NCBI GenBank assembly: GCA_030618475.1
Contig: JAUXDG010000156.1
Span: 1-6,709, forward strand
DNA: 6,709 nt
Source: Gammaproteobacteria bacterium
GTDB taxonomy: Bacteria; Pseudomonadota; Gammaproteobacteria; DSM-19610
Reading direction: 5' to 3'
Positions 1 to 6,131 of the stretch are shown one piece after another. Each line of letters opens with the position of its first letter. Position 1 is the stretch's first letter. The notes beneath the pieces are model-generated. The model was not told the origin of the DNA. It saw nothing but the letters and a program-made list of their open reading frames with translations, and ran no database searches. Made by a program: the position numbers and the translations under genes.

Positions 1-645
1 CTCGCCATGGCAACAGCTCAGGTACTGCCCCCACATGTCTCTGAGGAAATAGAGCCAACTATGTAGCCGAGTGTGATTGCCGGCCAATTGACCCACCCGC
101 CTGGCCAACAGTACATGCACATCCAGAGGCGACATGGCGAGTAGCACGGGTAAACCAATCACCAGGGTACGCGTGGTCGAGAAAGCAAAGCCGTTAACTG
201 GTGTCTTGACGATACGGACATCAAAACGATCACGCAGCACGACCCTGTCAATACGTGGATCACCATAGATTTCGCCAAGTTCCTTCAACAGTTCAAACAA
301 GCGCGGGACGCCGGCTTCCGTCAGTTCCAGGCCGGAGGGCGGGGAGAAGCGCAGTTTGAAAATGGCGTAGGTCATGACAGCGCCAGTCAGCAGGAACATG
401 ATCTGGACAGCGACGAAGAACCATTGTTGCGTGGACATAACAGACTGCAGCGAATAAAACAGCGTGACCGGCATGACGACCAGCAAAGCGGGAAACAACA
501 ATAGAAACAGATACCCGGCAACACCGAATACTACCGTCAAGGCCAAATAGATACGTGTTTGGCGATCCGACAGCGTCAGGGCACCCTGACGGCTGAAGGG
601 TTTAAAGAAATTATCCAGCAGCGCCAGTTTGTTCCGGAGTTCCAT
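1..645 (-). CDS. M48-metalloprotease-like membrane protein with lost zinc motif, partial (3' end outside window)
   Basis: An open frame of 215 codons reads from ATG at 645 to the left edge without a stop, so the C-terminus is missing. Residues about 32-66 and 75-97 are strongly hydrophobic, giving two or three membrane segments. A soluble part follows: the stretch around residues 133-180 (RVVLRD, TPVNGFAF, TRTLVIGLP, LLAMSP) resembles the region just before the catalytic helix of integral-membrane M48 peptidases. In that family this region leads into HExGH-L-[SA]-G-x-H. Here residues 181-191 read ARRVGQLAGNH, so both histidine ligands and the catalytic glutamate are replaced (R182, R183, Q186) while the flanking residues are kept. 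The downstream HSWLYFLRDMW also fits the family. I infer a non-proteolytic relative. The start is ATG 645 (AAGG at 654-657 lies 8 nt upstream); ATG 651 is the alternative. The family call rests on remembered motifs, not on a search. Confidence 0.62.
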   Translation of the reverse strand, partial: MELRNKLALLDNFFKPFSRQGALTLSDRQTRIYLALTVVFGVAGYLFLLLFPALLVVMPVTLFYSLQSVMSTQQWFFVAVQIMFLLTGAVMTYAIFKLRFSPPSGLELTEAGVPRLFELLKELGEIYGDPRIDRVVLRDRFDVRIVKTPVNGFAFSTTRTLVIGLPVLLAMSPLDVHVLLARRVGQLAGNHTRLHSWLYFLRDMWGQYLSCCHGE

Positions 646-782
646 AAACATCGCCTTATTTACCCTCGCCACGCCGCTTAACTGCTTTACTTATCGGCAG
701 TTTTCCGAAAAACCAAACACCCGGGCCAATTCGGCTCATAGCCGGAAAAGCGCAAACCCTCCAGCCCCCCCTTCCTGTATAA

Positions 783-833
783 ATATTGCAATATCAATTA
801 ATTGAGAATGTAGCAATTATTATGGCCCGGGCC
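783..833. promoter_or_regulatory. Cluster of three perfect palindromes in the divergent intergenic region
   Basis: ATATTGCAATAT (783-794) is directly followed by CAATTAATTG (795-804), and GGCCCGGGCC lies at 824-833; all three are perfect inverted repeats. TATTAT at 818-823 matches a sigma70 -10 box in five of six positions for the plus-strand gene, but no good -35 sits at 16-18 bp. On the minus strand, TTGCTA (812-817 region) and TATTGC are 17 bp apart and could serve the divergent membrane-protein gene. The placement between two divergent genes suits an operator/promoter region. That role is inference; short AT-rich palindromes also arise by chance. Confidence 0.25.
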
Positions 834-931
834 GGATCTGAATACCGCCACTGTGCCGGTTGCAGGTCGTCAGGACGCCGGATAGACTGGCTTATCAACC
901 GCGACAGACTAAGCGACGCACGGTGATCAGC

Positions 932-2284
932 ATGAAGAAATCACTCACGATCTTCTGGACGTTGATTCTTTTCCTGTTACTGACGGGTTCCCGCTGCACC
1001 GACAGCACAGTTACCACAGAAGTCAACTCGGAAGAAAAGATATCCGACAGCAACGGCGGTTTTGACGGCAACCTCAATGATGGCGATCAGTTCGGCAGCG
1101 CCATCGCCAGTATCGGCGATCTTGAAAGCGACGGCGTTAGCGACCTGGCCGTGGGCACACCTTTCGATGATGACAACGGCGAGAACCGTGGAGCGATCTG
1201 GATCCTGTTCATGGACGCCGATGGCCGTGTCGACCTGGAACGGAAGATCTCCGATGACGAAGGCGATTTCATTGGAGATCTCGACAACGATGACCAGTTC
1301 GGCAGCGCCATAGCCAGTATCGGCGATCTCAACAACGACGGCGTTCTGGATCTGGCCGTGGGCGCCCCGCGGGATGACGACCGCGGCAATAACCGGGGGG
1401 CAGTCTGGATCCTGTTCCTGGATGCCCTTGGCAGGGTTGTACAGAACCAGAAAATTTCAGACCTCAGAGGCGGCTTCGACGGAAACCTGAGTGACGGCGA
1501 TCAGTTCGGTGGCGCGGTAGCCAATATCGGCGATGTGGATGCCGATGGCGTCACGGATCTCGCGGTCGGTGCCCAACACGACGATGACGGTGGCGACAAC
1601 AAGGGTGCGGTGTGGATACTGTTCATGAACAGCGACGGCACCGTCAAAGCACAGCAGAAGATCTCCGACAACGAAGGCAACCTGGACGACAACCTGAACA
1701 GCGACGACCGCTTCGGCAGCGCGGTAGCCGGTATCGGTGATCTCAACGGCGATGGCGTAAACGACCTGGCTGTCGGGGCAAATCAGGACGGTGACGGTGG
1801 CTCGGATCGTGGTGCAGTCTGGATCCTGTTCCTGAACACGGACGGCACAGTAAGCTCAAACCAGAAAATCTCCCAGAACAAGGGGGAATTCAATGGCGAT
1901 CTGGGTGATGGCGACCGCTTTGGCAGCGCAGTTGCCAGCATCGGCGACCTGGACGAAGATGGCGTCATTGAACTTGCGGTGGGCGCGCCTCAGAACGATG
2001 ACGGCGGCCAGGATCGTGGGGCGATCTGGATCCTGTTTATGGACAACAATGGTGAGGTCAGGTCAGAGATAAAACTATCCAGCGGAAATAACTTCGATGG
2101 AAATCTTTCCGACGGTGACCAGTTCGGCCGCGCGGTCGCCGCTATTGGAGACCTCGATGGCGACAATATAAACGATATCACGGTCGGCGCTCCCCTGGAC
2201 GATGACGGGGGCACTGACAGGGGTGCAGTCTGGCTGCTGTTCATGGATCGCGCCAAAACAGATTTTAATCTCTTCGGTCAGTAA
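932..2284 (+). CDS. Exported FG-GAP (integrin-alpha-type) beta-propeller repeat protein
   Basis: The 450-residue protein begins with a Sec-type signal (MKKS, then a hydrophobic core up to about residue 18, then GSRC). The cysteine at 22 is preceded by Arg, which is not a good lipobox, so lipoprotein status is doubtful. The rest is six tandem repeats of FG-[SGR]-A-[IV]-A-x-IGD, a calcium-loop motif such as DLNNDGVLDL, VGAP-like and DDDGG stretches, RGA-[IV]-WILF, and a KISD strand with an acidic linker. This is the FG-GAP/integrin-alpha N-terminal repeat, which folds as one propeller blade per repeat and usually binds Ca2+ in the Asp-rich loop. A KISD-type segment before the first FG (residues 36-53) could close the ring. 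The product is very acidic and probably periplasmic, surface-exposed or secreted; its ligand is unknown. The start was set at ATG 932 because GGTGA (922-926) precedes it and the signal peptide begins there; a TTG at 860 only adds a polar extension. Confidence 0.9.
   Translation: MKKSLTIFWTLILFLLLTGSRCTDSTVTTEVNSEEKISDSNGGFDGNLNDGDQFGSAIASIGDLESDGVSDLAVGTPFDDDNGENRGAIWILFMDADGRVDLERKISDDEGDFIGDLDNDDQFGSAIASIGDLNNDGVLDLAVGAPRDDDRGNNRGAVWILFLDALGRVVQNQKISDLRGGFDGNLSDGDQFGGAVANIGDVDADGVTDLAVGAQHDDDGGDNKGAVWILFMNSDGTVKAQQKISDNEGNLDDNLNSDDRFGSAVAGIGDLNGDGVNDLAVGANQDGDGGSDRGAVWILFLNTDGTVSSNQKISQNKGEFNGDLGDGDRFGSAVASIGDLDEDGVIELAVGAPQNDDGGQDRGAIWILFMDNNGEVRSEIKLSSGNNFDGNLSDGDQFGRAVAAIGDLDGDNINDITVGAPLDDDGGTDRGAVWLLFMDRAKTDFNLFGQ
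1091..2281 (+). repeat. Six tandem FG-GAP coding repeats, 207-bp unit
   Basis: Repeat units start at the FG phenylalanine codon at 1091, 1298, 1505, 1712, 1919 and 2123. The first four are exactly 207 bp (69 codons), the fifth is 204 bp because one codon is missing in its linker, and the last is cut to 53 codons by the stop. The unit is conserved in DNA as well as protein: TGGATCCTGTTC or a one-base variant recurs in most units. The repeats have diverged enough at other positions that this is not a recent expansion. They also produce long antisense open frames, which are artefacts. Confidence 0.92.
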
Positions 2285-2333
2285 CAGCGTCTCTGTCACT
2301 CAATCCCGCCGGTAAAAGCTGTATACGATGTCC

Positions 2334-2360
2334 TGGCATTTATCACTTAGGCTAATGCCA
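2334..2360 (+). other. Hairpin downstream of the FG-GAP gene
   Basis: TGGCATT (2334-2340) and AATGCCA (2354-2360) form a perfect 7-bp stem with a 13-nt loop, 50 bp after the FG-GAP stop codon. No T-run follows, so it is not a canonical intrinsic terminator; it could protect the mRNA 3' end or be an operator. Confidence 0.35.
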
Positions 2361-2402
2361 TGTAAAGAGCCGTACCTTCCATATGCCGCCAGATTCATAT
2401 TG

Positions 2403-2423
2403 CCAGCGGCATCAGGCCGCTGG
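2403..2423 (+). other. Strong GC-rich hairpin between the FG-GAP and YqgE-like genes
   Basis: CCAGCGGC (2403-2410) and GCCGCTGG (2416-2423) form a perfect 8-bp stem with a 5-nt loop (ATCAG). Neither strand carries a T-run after it, so an intrinsic terminator is not supported, although it may attenuate or stabilise transcripts. TTGCCA (2400-2405) and GATTAA (2423-2428), 17 bp apart, form a weak promoter-like pair around the stem; this overlap may be accidental. Confidence 0.45.
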
Positions 2424-2440
2424 ATTAAAGGTGGACGCGA

Positions 2441-2456
2441 TTGGCGTTAATGCCAA
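2441..2456. promoter_or_regulatory. 16-bp near-perfect palindrome (possible operator)
   Basis: TTGGCGTTAATGCCAA is a palindrome except for one symmetrical pair (G/T). It lies 57 bp before the chosen start of the YqgE-like gene, and its right half repeats the AATGCCA word of the hairpin at 2334-2360. The size and symmetry fit a helix-turn-helix dimer site, but no regulator gene is in view. Confidence 0.25.
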
Positions 2457-2462
2457 GCTTCG

Positions 2463-2479
2463 CCTACCCTTGGAGTAGG
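2463..2479 (+). other. Small hairpin just upstream of the YqgE-like gene
   Basis: CCTAC (2463-2467) pairs with GTAGG (2475-2479) around a 7-nt loop. It contains part of the AGGAG (2477-2481), the best purine-rich match upstream of ATG 2499. That AGGAG is 17 nt from 2499, too far to serve it well. Confidence 0.25.
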
Positions 2480-2500
2480 AGCGGAATATCTGTCACCCAT

Positions 2501-2510
2501 GGGGATCAGG
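2501..2510 (+). promoter_or_regulatory. Ribosome binding site deciding the YqgE-like start
   Basis: GGGGATCAGG lies just ahead of ATG 2514, with GGGGA 8 nt and CAGG 3 nt from the codon. The alternative ATG at 2499 has no Shine-Dalgarno at usable distance, so 2514 is favoured. Confidence 0.45.
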
Positions 2511-2513
2511 TTC

Positions 2514-3245
2514 ATGCGACGGATTAAAGCACTGCTGATTGTTTGCCTTGGAATCCTGGCGCTTACGGGGGTCACCGCAGGTCTGTGCACTTTTCACGGC
2601 ACAGCATCGATCCCGGCACTCCTCGCTGTGTCGCAGCATAGCGAACCTGCCCCCGGCATGTTCCTGGTTGCGCAGCGTGGTCTTCATGACCACTATTTCG
2701 GACGGACCGTTATCCTGCTTCTGCAACACGGCGCCAGTGGCAGCCAGGGTCTGATCATCAATCGGAAATTCAAGCTGCAGCTGTCCGATGTCGTTAAGGA
2801 TATAGACAAGGAGGAAGCCCGCAAGCACGCCCTGTCCTTCGGTGGCCCGTTGGGAACCCACCGGGTATTCATGTTGATGCGACACGGCGATGCCACAGGC
2901 CAGACACACGAGATTGCAAGCGATATCCACTTCAGCGCCCATCGTGATGTGCTCGACCACATGCTGGAGCACAAAACGCCCGACAGCGAGTTGCGACTAT
3001 TCCTCGGTCATTCCAGCTGGTCGGCAGGACAGCTTGCCGGGGAACTCATGCGCGGCAGCTGGCATCTGGCAGAAGGTGATTCAGAGGCGATCTTCGATGC
3101 TGCCAGCAATGGCTTGTGGAAGCAGCTGATCGAGACACTGGAACCAGACGGAATAGAGGTGAAGCGGGTGGAAGAACCACACTTCAAGGTGGAACCAGTA
3201 CCCCACCCTCCTGTTGAGCTGAGATTTGTTTCCAGCAACCGGTAA
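2514..3245 (+). CDS. YqgE/AlgH-family (UPF0301) protein with N-terminal signal or membrane anchor
   Basis: The 243-residue product has the YqgE/AlgH (DUF179) fold signature from about residue 45: PGMFLVAQ, F-x-x-TVILLLQH (62-72), QGLIINR (78-84), FGGP (109-112) and LGHSSW-x-x-GQL (164-174), followed by GSWHLAEGD. The molecular function of this family is not established; AlgH was linked to alginate regulation in Pseudomonas. Typical members are about 185 residues and start straight at the core. This one has about 45 extra N-terminal residues: MRRIK, then a hydrophobic stretch to about residue 24, with a possible cleavage after VTA (20-22). It also has about 25 extra C-terminal residues. It therefore probably sits in the membrane or periplasm, unlike the usual cytoplasmic form. 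Family members often neighbour ruvX (yqgF); that gene is absent here, suggesting a paralogue. The start could instead be ATG 2499. Confidence 0.85.
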   Translation: MRRIKALLIVCLGILALTGVTAGLCTFHGTASIPALLAVSQHSEPAPGMFLVAQRGLHDHYFGRTVILLLQHGASGSQGLIINRKFKLQLSDVVKDIDKEEARKHALSFGGPLGTHRVFMLMRHGDATGQTHEIASDIHFSAHRDVLDHMLEHKTPDSELRLFLGHSSWSAGQLAGELMRGSWHLAEGDSEAIFDAASNGLWKQLIETLEPDGIEVKRVEEPHFKVEPVPHPPVELRFVSSNR

Positions 3246-3343
3246 AGTATCTTGCCCGTACTGACGAAAACCAGAGTAACCATTGCATTTGGAACACAAC
3301 TGGGTCAAAGTCGGACTCATAATAATCTATTGGCGCTTTGTCT

Positions 3344-4246
3344 ATGAAAAATCTAGTCTTTGCCTGCGGCCTGTTGACCACCTTCTGGGCCGGAACCGCG
3401 CTCACGGAAGAAAAGCCCTTACAACTCGCCAAGCTGGAAGCGGACGCTCAGTCCGAACCCGCCGCTGTATCTGACATCTGGCAGGTGCTGAATGCCAAAA
3501 AACTGAAACTGCGATCCGCTTCCGCGCTGGTGGTGGATCAGAGCGGCAATGTGGTCTATGCCAAGCAGGTTAACGAACCCCGACCCATCGCTTCCATCAC
3601 CAAGCTGATGACCGCCATGGTCATTCTGGACAGTTCGCTTGATCTGCAGGAACCTATCACCATCACCAAGGATGACCGCGATCTGCTGCGGCTCACCGGA
3701 TCACGCCTCAAGTACGGGGCAACACTGCCCCGCGAACAACTGATTCGCCTGGCCCTCATGGCATCCGAAAACCGTGCGTCGAATGCCCTCGCCCGCACCT
3801 ACCCTGGCGGCAAACAGGCCTTCGTTGACGCGATGAACCGTAAAGCCAGCGCGCTGGGCATGAATGACAGTCACTTCGCAGGCCCCGCCGGACTGGATGC
3901 CGGTAACGTCGCCTCTGCCCTGGATATTGTGAAAATGGTTCAAGCCGCTCAGACCTATCCATTGATCCGTGAGGCCACCACCACCCGAACTATCGGTGTC
4001 CGCCCCTACAAAGGGCGCGGTGAACTCAGGTTCGGCAATACCAATCGCCTGTTGAAAAATGATACCTGGGAGATACAACTGAGCAAGACCGGCTATATCA
4101 GCGAAGCCGGACGCTGTCTGGTCATGCAGGCGGAGATTGCCGATCAGCCCCTGGTCATCGTCCTGCTCAACTCCTTCGGCAAACTGACACCCTACGGCGA
4201 TTCCAACCGGATTCGCAAGTGGATCGAGCGCGGGATAGAAGGCTGA
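3344..4246 (+). CDS. pbpG: D-alanyl-D-alanine endopeptidase, PBP7-type (S11 serine peptidase)
   Basis: The 300-residue protein has a signal peptide (about residues 1-20, ending near AGTAL) and an S11-family penicillin-binding domain. The catalytic motifs are all present: SITK at 84-87 with nucleophile Ser84 and Lys87, SEN at 141-143, and KTG at 248-250. The family hydrolyses D-Ala-meso-DAP cross-links in peptidoglycan. The length matches PBP7 (about 310 residues). It ends soon after the KTG-bearing domain, without the C-terminal domain and amphipathic anchor of DacA-type carboxypeptidases, which supports the endopeptidase assignment and a soluble periplasmic location. ATG 3344 is chosen: a stop in frame at 3323 leaves only TTG 3338 as a serious alternative. 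No clear Shine-Dalgarno precedes it. The gene lies 98 bp after the YqgE-like gene on the same strand; CATAAT (3318-3323) resembles a -10 box but lacks a matching -35. Endopeptidase versus carboxypeptidase activity is inferred from overall similarity. Confidence 0.9.
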   Translation: MKNLVFACGLLTTFWAGTALTEEKPLQLAKLEADAQSEPAAVSDIWQVLNAKKLKLRSASALVVDQSGNVVYAKQVNEPRPIASITKLMTAMVILDSSLDLQEPITITKDDRDLLRLTGSRLKYGATLPREQLIRLALMASENRASNALARTYPGGKQAFVDAMNRKASALGMNDSHFAGPAGLDAGNVASALDIVKMVQAAQTYPLIREATTTRTIGVRPYKGRGELRFGNTNRLLKNDTWEIQLSKTGYISEAGRCLVMQAEIADQPLVIVLLNSFGKLTPYGDSNRIRKWIERGIEG

Positions 4247-4259
4247 TCAGGACAAGCTC

Positions 4260-5297
4260 CTAATCGCGGCAAAGCAGCACAAGTTTACCCACAGTCTGCC
4301 CGGATTCCAGATCCCGGTGCGCCCGGGCCACCTGGTCGAAAGCATAGCTGTGGATGGCTGGAGGCTGGATCCTGCCTTCTTCCAGCCAGCGCATCAACTG
4401 CTCCATTGCCGCACGCATAAGCTCTGATCTGTCGAACAGAAAACTGAGGTTGAAACCGAGCACACTCCGGTTGCGTGTCGTCAGACTGAAAGGGCTGAAT
4501 CGGGGGGTACGATAATAGTCCCACAGCAAGCGCAAGCGGTTGGGCCGCCCGCCTTTTCTCGGCAACATGCTGTGAAATCCATACACGACCAGTTTTCCCA
4601 GCGGAGCCAGATGACGATAACTTTGTTTCAGAGTGGACACACCGTTGGCGTCGAGGATCACGTCATAGCCTCCGGGCGCCAATCGCTCTGCCGCCTGCCA
4701 GAGATCCTCACTGGACTTGTCGATCACTGCGTGTGCCCCCATCTGCCTGACCTGGTCTATTTTATGCGCAGATCCAACCACGCCAACGACTTGGCAAGCC
4801 GCTATTCTGCCTAGCTGCACCAGTGCACCGCCCACACCACCGGCCGCTGAGTGGACGAGTATGCTTTGTCCGTCTCGTGGATGCGCCAACTCAAACAGGC
4901 CGAACCAGGCTGTCAGAAAAACCGCGGCAAACCCTGCAGCCTGCTGCATCGACAGCCGCTCGGGCTTGGGGAAAACCAGGACGCGCTTCACCACCAGCTG
5001 GCTCGCATACGCGTTGAAGCGGGTTACGGCCATGACCTCGGTGCCGATGGCAATATCAGAGACACCCTCACCCAGCGCAGCGACATGACCCGCCACTTCG
5101 AATCCCGGAGTAACAGGAAACCCAACATACTGCTTCGCTGAGGCATACAGACCCATGCGTGTCACACAGTCAGCATAGTTGACGCCGATCGCCTCAACCT
5201 CCACCAAGACCTCGCCGGGTCCCGGTACGAGATCGGCGTGTTGCTCGATACACAGCCGCTCATATCCCCCGGGACGGTGAATAACAACCTTTCTCAT
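4260..5297 (-). CDS. Zinc-independent MDR oxidoreductase, quinone-oxidoreductase/VAT-1-like
   Basis: The 345-residue protein has the medium-chain dehydrogenase/reductase layout. An N-terminal GroES-like domain carries PGPGEVLV (25-32), GVNYAD (38-43) and TPGFEVAG (63-70). A nucleotide-binding Rossmann domain carries AAGGVG at 151-156. The catalytic-zinc GHE motif of alcohol dehydrogenases is replaced by GFE and no structural-zinc cysteine cluster is seen, so this is a zinc-free, probably NADPH-dependent reductase of quinone or enone-like substrates. The C-terminal half (DVILDANG, LGKLVVYGF, a basic segment, SVLGFNLSFL) recalls VAT-1-like proteins. The start is ATG 5297: it overlaps the TGA of the upstream gene as ATGA, with GGGAG (5300-5304) close before it inside that gene. 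A TTG at 5306 would add only three residues. The true substrate is unknown. Confidence 0.87.
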   Translation of the reverse strand: MRKVVIHRPGGYERLCIEQHADLVPGPGEVLVEVEAIGVNYADCVTRMGLYASAKQYVGFPVTPGFEVAGHVAALGEGVSDIAIGTEVMAVTRFNAYASQLVVKRVLVFPKPERLSMQQAAGFAAVFLTAWFGLFELAHPRDGQSILVHSAAGGVGGALVQLGRIAACQVVGVVGSAHKIDQVRQMGAHAVIDKSSEDLWQAAERLAPGGYDVILDANGVSTLKQSYRHLAPLGKLVVYGFHSMLPRKGGRPNRLRLLWDYYRTPRFSPFSLTTRNRSVLGFNLSFLFDRSELMRAAMEQLMRWLEEGRIQPPAIHSYAFDQVARAHRDLESGQTVGKLVLLCRD

Positions 5298-5304
5298 TTC
5301 TCCC
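5294..5304 (-). promoter_or_regulatory. ATGA start/stop overlap with internal ribosome site
   Basis: On the minus strand GGGAG (5300-5304) is followed by AA and ATGA (5297-5294): the ATG opens the MDR gene and the TGA ends the amidohydrolase gene. The 2-nt spacing is short for independent initiation, which points to translational coupling by terminating ribosomes. Confidence 0.6.
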
Positions 5305-6118
5305 AAAGCCGGTCAAGATCGGGGTCGGCGAGGATGTCGCGCAGTGATTCATCGAGGATGGTGGCCCAGTATTCCGCGCCCTGTTCTGTATCGACAAGAT
5401 CCTGGCGCGTTTCAATCGAGACGTGCGGCAGGCCGCCTGCCTCGGCATGGTGATCGATGGTGTAGTCAGCAGCATGTTTTCCTGAATAAGGTTCGTTATC
5501 GCCGACATTGATACGCTGCGGGTGAGCGCGCAAACGCGCCATCAGCGGCACCGGGATGCGCGGGTCATTGTCCCACATCAGTCCGATGTGCCAGGGGCGT
5601 CGCTGCTTGTCCGCCAGCTGCGGAGTAAAACTGTGTATGGAAATAAAGGCCGGAATAATGCCACGCTCACGATAGCGATGCAGCATGGTGTCGATAGCGA
5701 CCCGATAGGGTGTGTAAAAGCAGTGAACCCGAAGCGCCCTGTCTTGCCGCGACAAGCCCTGATTGCCTGGCAGCGGGATGTTGTCGCTGAACGCCGGAAT
5801 GACGGACGGATCTTCAAGGCCACGGTTCAGGTCTATCACCAGGCGTGAATACCCTGCCAGCACGGCCGGCGCATCGAGGTGCTGGCTCAGATGGGTGATC
5901 AGCTTGCGCGTGCCAATATCATAGGCCACGTGTTGCTCCAGGACCGCATCCTCCAGACCGAGCTTGTCCAGCGCCCTGGGTATGCGGTTACTGACATGAT
6001 CACCGACGAGCAAAAGCTTCGCCGTACCCTGCTCGTTCAGTACTGTGACCGGATCGGGCTCGTCAGGTCCAATCAGGGGATACACGCCTTGCTGCAGTGA
6101 GAGTTTCGAAGAGTCCAT
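5294..6118 (-). CDS. N-formylglutamate amidohydrolase family protein
   Basis: The 274-residue product matches the FGase family along its length: GDHVSN (39-44), VAYDIG (64-69), YSRLVIDLNR (90-99), IPLPGNQGLS (114-123), IHSFTP (161-166), RPWHIG (174-179), VGDNEPY (205-211) and SIETRQDL (234-241). These His/Asp/Glu-rich motifs are the likely metal and substrate sites. HutG-type enzymes release formate and glutamate from N-formylglutamate in histidine degradation. No hut gene is nearby, and the sequence looks closer to the stand-alone predicted branch, so the substrate is uncertain. ATG 6118 is preferred because TGAGG (6127-6131) lies 8 nt upstream and homology begins soon after. ATG 6184 would add 22 polar, low-complexity residues and has no ribosome site. 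The gene is first in a two-gene operon with the MDR oxidoreductase, overlapping it by 4 nt. No signal peptide is visible, so it is probably cytoplasmic. Confidence 0.86.
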   Translation of the reverse strand: MDSSKLSLQQGVYPLIGPDEPDPVTVLNEQGTAKLLLVGDHVSNRIPRALDKLGLEDAVLEQHVAYDIGTRKLITHLSQHLDAPAVLAGYSRLVIDLNRGLEDPSVIPAFSDNIPLPGNQGLSRQDRALRVHCFYTPYRVAIDTMLHRYRERGIIPAFISIHSFTPQLADKQRRPWHIGLMWDNDPRIPVPLMARLRAHPQRINVGDNEPYSGKHAADYTIDHHAEAGGLPHVSIETRQDLVDTEQGAEYWATILDESLRDILADPDLDRLWEK

Positions 6119-6126
6119 GCCACCCG

Positions 6127-6131
6127 CCTCA
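6127..6131 (-). promoter_or_regulatory. Ribosome binding site deciding the amidohydrolase start
   Basis: TGAGG on the minus strand sits 8 nt before ATG 6118. The farther ATG at 6184 has no comparable purine-rich sequence, so this site favours the shorter protein. Confidence 0.45.

Noticed and set aside
860..931. Extended TTG start for the FG-GAP protein
   Set aside because: It adds 24 polar residues before an evident signal peptide, while ATG 932 has a GGTGA site 5 nt upstream.
1087..2299. Series of long minus-strand open frames opposite the FG-GAP gene
   Set aside because: They recur with the 207-bp repeat period and are Ser/Pro/Arg-rich, as expected from the antisense of an Asp/Gly-rich repeat; no domains seen.
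2403..2423. Intrinsic terminator for the FG-GAP gene
   Set aside because: The stem is strong but no T-run follows on either strand, so it was recorded only as a hairpin.
2493..2972. 159-codon minus-strand frame opposite the YqgE-like gene
   Set aside because: It lies wholly antisense to a gene with clear family motifs and has no recognisable motif of its own.
3701..4078. 125-codon minus-strand frame opposite the endopeptidase gene
   Set aside because: The plus strand encodes all S11 catalytic motifs in the same interval; the antisense frame is a shadow.
4717..5088. 123-codon plus-strand frame opposite the MDR gene
   Set aside because: Ser/Thr/Pro/Ala-rich antisense translation of a well-supported Rossmann-domain gene.
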